This document shows positions 6,871-9,994 of a stretch of 9,994 nt of DNA, one piece after another. The notes beneath the pieces were generated by a model that worked only from the letters and a program-made list of their open reading frames with translations, did not search any database and had not been told where the DNA came from. The stretch spans positions 1 through 9,994 of the forward strand of contig JAKAPN010000018.1 of NCBI GenBank assembly GCA_021822995.1, in the 5' to 3' direction. Source of the DNA: an archaeon (GTDB lineage Archaea; Thermoproteota; Nitrososphaeria; Nitrososphaerales; Gagatemarchaeaceae). Position 1 is the first letter of the stretch. Each line of letters opens with the position of its first letter. The position numbers were made by a program, and so were the translations under genes.

Positions 6871-7145
6871 GCCGCGATCTCCGCTTTCCTCAGCCTGATG
6901 CCATAAGTCATCATTTCGCGGTTGCATTCCTTGCACTTAAGCCGGAGGGTGGCTTTCTTGGTGGTCTTCGCCGTTCTGATGAGTTCAGGGAACTTCTGGC
7001 CACCATAACCTCGTTTCCTCCCCGCTTGCCTCCTGGCACCCCACGAGCCAGCACGCTCCTTCCCCCTCTTGTAGAGGGCGACGGAGTGTATTGTATGGTG
7101 CTTACACCAAGGGCAATTCCTACGGATTTCCTTTGGAAACTTCAA
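6867..7145 (-). CDS. rpl44e: Ribosomal protein L44e
   Basis: L44e is a zinc-binding protein of the archaeal/eukaryotic large subunit, near the E site. The 92 residues are family length. Zinc pairs are C11-x2-C14 (NCPWCKHH) and C71-x2-C74 (KCKECNRE). The middle is very basic (SWGARRQAGRKRGYGGQKF), as expected for rRNA contact, and TAKTTKKATLRLKC is typical. The start codon is TTG at 7145-7143, preceded by GGTGA at 7150-7154, a good match to the anti-Shine-Dalgarno of archaeal 16S rRNA. No other start precedes the first cysteine pair. This is the first gene of the four-gene operon. Confidence 0.95.
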   Translation of the reverse strand: MKFPKEIRRNCPWCKHHTIHSVALYKRGKERAGSWGARRQAGRKRGYGGQKFPELIRTAKTTKKATLRLKCKECNREMMTYGIRLRKAEIAA

Positions 7146-7149
7146 CCTT

Positions 7150-7154
7150 TCACC
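7150..7154 (-). promoter_or_regulatory. Ribosome-binding site of rpl44e
   Basis: GGTGA on the - strand lies 4 nt before the TTG start. It decides this non-ATG start. This operon leader has a Shine-Dalgarno sequence, whereas the single genes in the window appear leaderless. Confidence 0.65.
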
Positions 7155-7183
7155 GAGTCGGAATTGCCCCGGTTTCGCTCGTG

Positions 7184-7192
7184 CATTTAAGC
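7184..7192 (-). promoter_or_regulatory. TATA box of the rpl44e operon
   Basis: On the - strand the sequence reads GCTTAAATG, with TTAAATG centred at about 7187. A transcript start about 27 nt on, near 7160, would give a 15-nt leader that just includes the GGTGA ribosome-binding site. Spacing and sequence are both good for an archaeal TATA box. Confidence 0.55.
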
Positions 7193-7194
7193 TT

Positions 7195-7402
7195 GGGGGG
7201 TTGCGGAGGAGGCGCCCGCCAATCTACGGTGGGAAGCATCACGAACCCGCACTAGGCAGATGCGTATCAATCTCAGGAGGGCCTACCGGCAGTCGGTGGA
7301 CGCGCTGGCCGTTGGACGCATCGATTTCACATCCAATCAACGCACCTTCATGGAGTCAATACCAACGACTGCCCCCACAGCACTGATTACGAGCGTGAAT
7401 TG
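7195..7402. other. Divergent intergenic region with a foldable element
   Basis: About 200 nt lie between the promoters of the rpl44e operon (-) and the acyl-CoA dehydrogenase (+). I see no convincing gene; an open frame from 7260 runs into the dehydrogenase in the wrong phase and looks random. At 7259-7322 the bases can fold as nested stems: GATGCGT with ACGCATC (7259-7265 / 7316-7322), GGCC with GGCC inside, and CTACCG with CGGTGG at the tip (one G-T pair). ACA follows at 7329-7331. No TATA box points at it, so a small RNA is only a possibility. Confidence 0.3.
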
Positions 7403-7409
7403 TATATAT
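7403..7409 (+). promoter_or_regulatory. TATA box of the acyl-CoA dehydrogenase gene
   Basis: TATATAT is a strong archaeal TATA box. With usual spacing, transcription starts near 7433, 8 nt before the TTG start at 7441. Between box and start lies a dyad, GGAGG-CC-CCTCC (7412-7423), overlapped by CCCC-TCC-GGGG (7417-7427). It could be a repressor site placed to block transcription start, but this is inferred from position alone. Confidence 0.55.
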
Positions 7410-7440
7410 CAGGAGGCCCCTCCGGGGAAAAGTTGCGGGC

Positions 7441-9111
7441 TTGAAAACCGACGAGTTCTACGGCCAGATGTCCAATTCCTACGGCAAGAACCATTTCGAA
7501 ATCGACAAACCATTCCAGCTGATGCTCCGGCATTTCACCGGAGGGGTGCCCGACCTGGCTTCCTTGGGGGCTTACGCCGGGAAGGAGCTCTACGAGTTGG
7601 CCGACTACGTCGACAAGACTGCGAGACCTAGACTGGTCAACTGGAGCATCAACGGCGAGAGAGTCGACGGCGTCTGGCTGGACCCTTCGGAACGCCACGC
7701 CCTCCAGAGGCTCTTCAAGGAGTTCGCGATCAACAGGCCGCCTTACAGGGGTGGGACATGGTTCGACCACTACGCATCGATATACTTGATTTCCGACCCC
7801 GGCATCGCGTGTATCTTGACGGTCACTAACCAGACTGCCTTCGCCCTATACAAGTACGGGGACAGGGAGCAGAAAGACCTCGTCGGGGGGATGATCGGCG
7901 AGGACGCCGAAGTGAAGTACGGCGCCACTTGGTTTACAGAGCTTCAGGGCGGGAGCGACCTAGGGACGAACCTCGTCGAGGCGCACCAGGAGGATGGCGG
8001 CTGGCAGATCGACGGAGATACGAAATATTTCGCTAGCGACGCTGGATTGGCAGACTACGCCCTGGTGACGGCCAGGCCGAAGGGGGCTCCGGCGGGCGCC
8101 AAGGGGCTGGGACTGTTCCTCGTGCCACGGTTGAACTCTGCTCACAGGAGAAACTTCAGTGTGAGGAGGCTTAAGGACAAGAGCGCCACTGCGAGTGTCC
8201 CGACAGGCGAGGTCGAATTCCACGGTGCGGAGGCGAAGCCAGTGGGGGACGTACAGAGCGGCATATACTACACCATGGAGAACCTGATGGTATCACGGCT
8301 GGCAAACTCTTTCGGCGCCCTGGGCATAGCGAGGAAGGCATTCCTCGAGACCTATTACTATGCGCAAAAGAGGAAGGCGTTCGGGAAGCTCCTGGTCGAG
8401 CACCCTCTCGTCCAAAGGGACCTACTGGACATGGAGACGTACATCGAGGGTTCGTTGGCCCTGGGCCTCAAAGCCGTCGGCCAATTCCAGAAGGCCTGGA
8501 AGGACGTGCCTCCCTACACCGATGCCTACCACTACGCGAGGCTCCTCACACACATTGCGAAGAACGCCACGGCCGACATGGCCGCCTATGTGACCAAGAT
8601 GGCGATGGAGCTCCTCGGAGGGCTCGGATTCCTGAACGAATATCCCATCGAAAGGCTTCACAGAGAGGCTCTCATCACTCCTATCTGGGAGGGCCCAAGC
8701 AACATCCAAGCCCTCGACATGCTCGAAGTGATGATCAAGAAGAACGCCCATCTAACGCTCATGGATGATATGAGAGCGCTCCAAGACGAGTTCGTCGAGG
8801 GGCGGGAAACCGCCGTGCTCGCGCTGAAGGCGATGGAAGAGGCGCTCACAAGCCTCACATCAGTGAAGGGAGACGCGGCCCAGTTCGGGGCCAAAGACGC
8901 CCTCAACGCCCTCGGACACGGCATCGCGACCATCATGCTCCTCAGCATCGGGAACGGAATCGGAACGCGGAGGTTCATCTCTATTTCCAGGCTGTACGCC
9001 CACCGTTTCATCGAGGGGAAGCCCTACCCTCCGGAGTCTTTGGCAGTCGCAAGAAAACTGTTCGCCGTAGACGAACCGATTCAAGACCTCACAGAGAACC
9101 CCTCAAAGTAG
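7441..9111 (+). CDS. Acyl-CoA dehydrogenase family flavoprotein, long AidB-like form
   Basis: These FAD enzymes oxidise acyl-CoA esters at the alpha-beta bond and pass electrons to an electron-transfer flavoprotein. At 556 residues this is longer than the usual 380-400, matching the AidB-like branch with an added N-terminal region and C-terminal helices. Visible motifs are ATWFTELQGGSDLGTN (162-177, flavin/substrate contact), KGLGLFLVP (221-229), RLKDKSATASVPTGEVEF (243-260), KRKAFGKLL, and ITPIWEGPSNIQALDML, where E417 is at the position of the catalytic base in many family members. The start is TTG; the upstream frame is closed by a stop at 7396, and the next in-frame start is ATG at 7468. 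It stands alone behind its own TATA box, with no electron-transfer or thiolase gene nearby. The acyl substrate cannot be told. AidB itself is linked to alkylation stress in bacteria, so a beta-oxidation role is likely but not certain. Confidence 0.9.
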   Translation: MKTDEFYGQMSNSYGKNHFEIDKPFQLMLRHFTGGVPDLASLGAYAGKELYELADYVDKTARPRLVNWSINGERVDGVWLDPSERHALQRLFKEFAINRPPYRGGTWFDHYASIYLISDPGIACILTVTNQTAFALYKYGDREQKDLVGGMIGEDAEVKYGATWFTELQGGSDLGTNLVEAHQEDGGWQIDGDTKYFASDAGLADYALVTARPKGAPAGAKGLGLFLVPRLNSAHRRNFSVRRLKDKSATASVPTGEVEFHGAEAKPVGDVQSGIYYTMENLMVSRLANSFGALGIARKAFLETYYYAQKRKAFGKLLVEHPLVQRDLLDMETYIEGSLALGLKAVGQFQKAWKDVPPYTDAYHYARLLTHIAKNATADMAAYVTKMAMELLGGLGFLNEYPIERLHREALITPIWEGPSNIQALDMLEVMIKKNAHLTLMDDMRALQDEFVEGRETAVLALKAMEEALTSLTSVKGDAAQFGAKDALNALGHGIATIMLLSIGNGIGTRRFISISRLYAHRFIEGKPYPPESLAVARKLFAVDEPIQDLTENPSK

Positions 9112-9126
9112 TTCGTGGCCCGTGAA

Positions 9127-9151
9127 GCCCGCGCGGCTCCGACTCGCGGGC
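9127..9151 (+). repeat. GC-rich hairpin after the acyl-CoA dehydrogenase
   Basis: GCCCGCG (9127-9133) and CGCGGGC (9145-9151) form a perfect 7-bp, all-GC stem around an 11-nt loop. It starts 16 nt after the dehydrogenase stop and lies before the promoter of the next gene. It may protect or end the upstream mRNA, although no T-run follows. Confidence 0.45.
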
Positions 9152-9195
9152 ATGTGAATCCCTGGTGGATGAAGACCGCCCGAGGAGGGGAACGG

Positions 9196-9202
9196 TTATA
9201 AT
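9196..9202 (+). promoter_or_regulatory. TATA box of the VOC protein gene
   Basis: TTATAAT is centred 26 nt before ATG at 9225, the exact spacing for a leaderless mRNA. This box decides the start of the downstream gene: the upstream candidates at 9165 and 9201 lie before or within it. Confidence 0.6.
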
Positions 9203-9224
9203 GAAAGCTCATCTGCTTGTATCT

Positions 9225-9599
9225 ATGAATCTTGGACCCTTCTCGATATGTCTGGCAGTCAAAGACCTGCAGGCTTCAAGGAGTTTCTACGAGAAGCTAG
9301 GGTTCACCGCGGTGTCCCCTGATCCCGAGCACACCAACTGGCTCGTCATGAAGAACGACAAGACCGAGGTTGCAATCTTTCAGGGGATATTCGAGAAGAA
9401 CACGCTTTGCTTCAATCCGGGAGGGCACTTCGGGAAGCCTCTTACGGGCTTCACAGACATTCGGGAGATACGCCGAGAGCTGAAAGCAAAGGGCGTCGAA
9501 ACGACAGAAGAGACAGGGTTTGACTCGAAATCTGGACCGGCAGGCTTCTTTGTGGCTGACCCGGATGGTAACCCAATCCTGATAGAACAGCACGTCTAA
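9225..9599 (+). CDS. VOC/glyoxalase-fold protein of unknown substrate
   Basis: The vicinal oxygen chelate fold serves glyoxalases, dioxygenases and antibiotic-binding proteins. From ATG at 9225 it has 124 residues, the length of a single VOC module with two beta-alpha-beta-beta-beta units. The first unit shows LAVKDLQASRSFYEKLGF (10-27); the second shows REIRRELKAKGVE (80-92) and FFVADPDGNPILIEQHV (108-124). E121 sits where the last metal-binding glutamate of the fold is found, but the usual first-strand histidine is absent (FSICLAVKDL), so metal binding and catalysis are uncertain. A longer frame starts at 9165, but the TATA box at 9196-9202 makes 9225 the better start. It has its own promoter and no neighbour that hints at a substrate. 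Confidence 0.85.
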   Translation: MNLGPFSICLAVKDLQASRSFYEKLGFTAVSPDPEHTNWLVMKNDKTEVAIFQGIFEKNTLCFNPGGHFGKPLTGFTDIREIRRELKAKGVETTEETGFDSKSGPAGFFVADPDGNPILIEQHV

Positions 9600-9994
9600 G
9601 GACAGATTTCCGTCCAGAACAACCAAAGCCGATTGGAACAGCAGCCGAGGACGACGTGGGCGGGACATGAGCTGTCGCTTCCGAGTCGTACGGCCGACCA
9701 CTGTCACCGTGTCAGGCGTCAGCCGCGGTGTTCTGACAAGGCCGCCCCAAGACATGGTGGGCCATCTCGATATTCCCACGTGAACTGCGGCGTTTCCCAA
9801 TTGGTCTCGCAAGGCATCCGAAATTCGAGGACGCGGTCAGAAAAAATTCGATTCACTGGAATCAAGATTGGGAACTCGCTCATTTCCAAGCGCGGATCGG
9901 TTGTTCTAGGTGACTGGGTTGTGCGCTGAAACGCGCGAACCGGGCAAATACAGATTCGCTCTTGAACGACTTCCTGGGAATCTTAAAGTAGCAA
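9600..9994. other. 395 nt without a convincing gene; several inverted repeats
   Basis: Open frames exist on both strands (for example 9633-9929 + and the upstream part of a - frame from 9812), but neither shows a recognisable motif, promoter or strong coding bias. Inverted repeats are TGTCAG/CTGACA (9710-9715 / 9733-9738), which competes with CACCG/CGGTG (9705-9709 / 9726-9730); GATTC/GAATC with a 4-nt loop (9850-9863); and a longer stem at 9917-9941. CTTAAAG at about 9982-9988 resembles a TATA box for a gene beyond the window. I found no tRNA-like T-loop and no RNase P or SRP RNA signature. Confidence 0.35.
9917..9941 (+). repeat. Bulged hairpin in the 3' intergenic region
   Basis: GGTT pairs with AACC and GTGCG pairs with CGCGC (one G-T pair) around a CTGAAA loop, with a single bulged G at 9937. 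Nine pairs in 25 nt stand out from the surroundings. It could be part of a structured RNA or a leader of the gene that follows the window; nothing more can be said. Confidence 0.35.

Noticed and set aside
7260..7631. Open frame on the + strand across the intergenic region
   Set aside because: It crosses the dehydrogenase promoter and start in another phase and has no motif.
9600..9615. GGAC...GTCC hairpin after the VOC gene
   Set aside because: Only 4 bp with an 8-nt loop; expected by chance.
9297..9812. 171-codon open frame on the - strand
   Set aside because: Half is antisense to the VOC gene; the rest shows neither coding bias nor a known motif.
9633..9929. 98-codon open frame on the + strand
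   Set aside because: Composition looks random, there is no promoter at a proper distance, and no domain is seen.

Overview
This window comes from an archaeal chromosome of moderately high GC. The evidence is a ribosomal/translation operon found only in archaea and eukaryotes (L44e, S27e, eIF2-alpha, Nop10), an STT3/AglB oligosaccharyltransferase, a CofE-like protein, and TATA boxes about 26-30 nt upstream of start codons with no Shine-Dalgarno sequence. The combination of a glycine cleavage gene pair, a long AidB-like acyl-CoA dehydrogenase and the STT3 sequence style suggests a TACK-group organoheterotroph (Nitrososphaeria-like or a relative). That placement is inference only. GTG and TTG starts are common.

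Layout. (1) 1-716, + strand: the 3' part of an unrecognised coiled-coil gene, broken by an apparent single-base frameshift near 235-240. (2) 717-870: a gap between two converging genes with two inverted repeats. (3) 871-1629, - strand: a divergent CofE-like protein. (4) 1684-3230, + strand: gcvT and gcvH of the glycine cleavage system. cofE-like and gcvT appear to share one bidirectional TATA box, and both look leaderless. (5) 3279-5684, + strand: STT3, the catalytic subunit for N-glycosylation. (6) 5678-7145, - strand: rpl44e-rps27e-eIF2-alpha-nop10, with 4-base stop/start overlaps at two junctions. nop10 overlaps the tail of STT3 by 7 bases. (7) 7146-7440: a divergent regulatory gap holding two promoters and a foldable element. 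(8) 7441-9111, + strand: an acyl-CoA dehydrogenase. (9) 9225-9599, + strand: a small VOC/glyoxalase-fold protein with its own promoter. (10) 9600-9994: no convincing gene, several inverted repeats, and a TATA-like motif at the very end.

Most genes are housekeeping and are not linked by pathway. The glycine cleavage pair (one-carbon supply), the glycosylation enzyme and the translation operon are neighbours but separate units. I see no mobile element, CRISPR array, toxin-antitoxin pair or clearly novel multi-gene system. The more interesting points are the frameshifted coiled-coil gene, the symmetric leaderless promoter, the unusual motifs in the CofE-like and STT3 proteins, and the unexplained foldable intergenic sequences.
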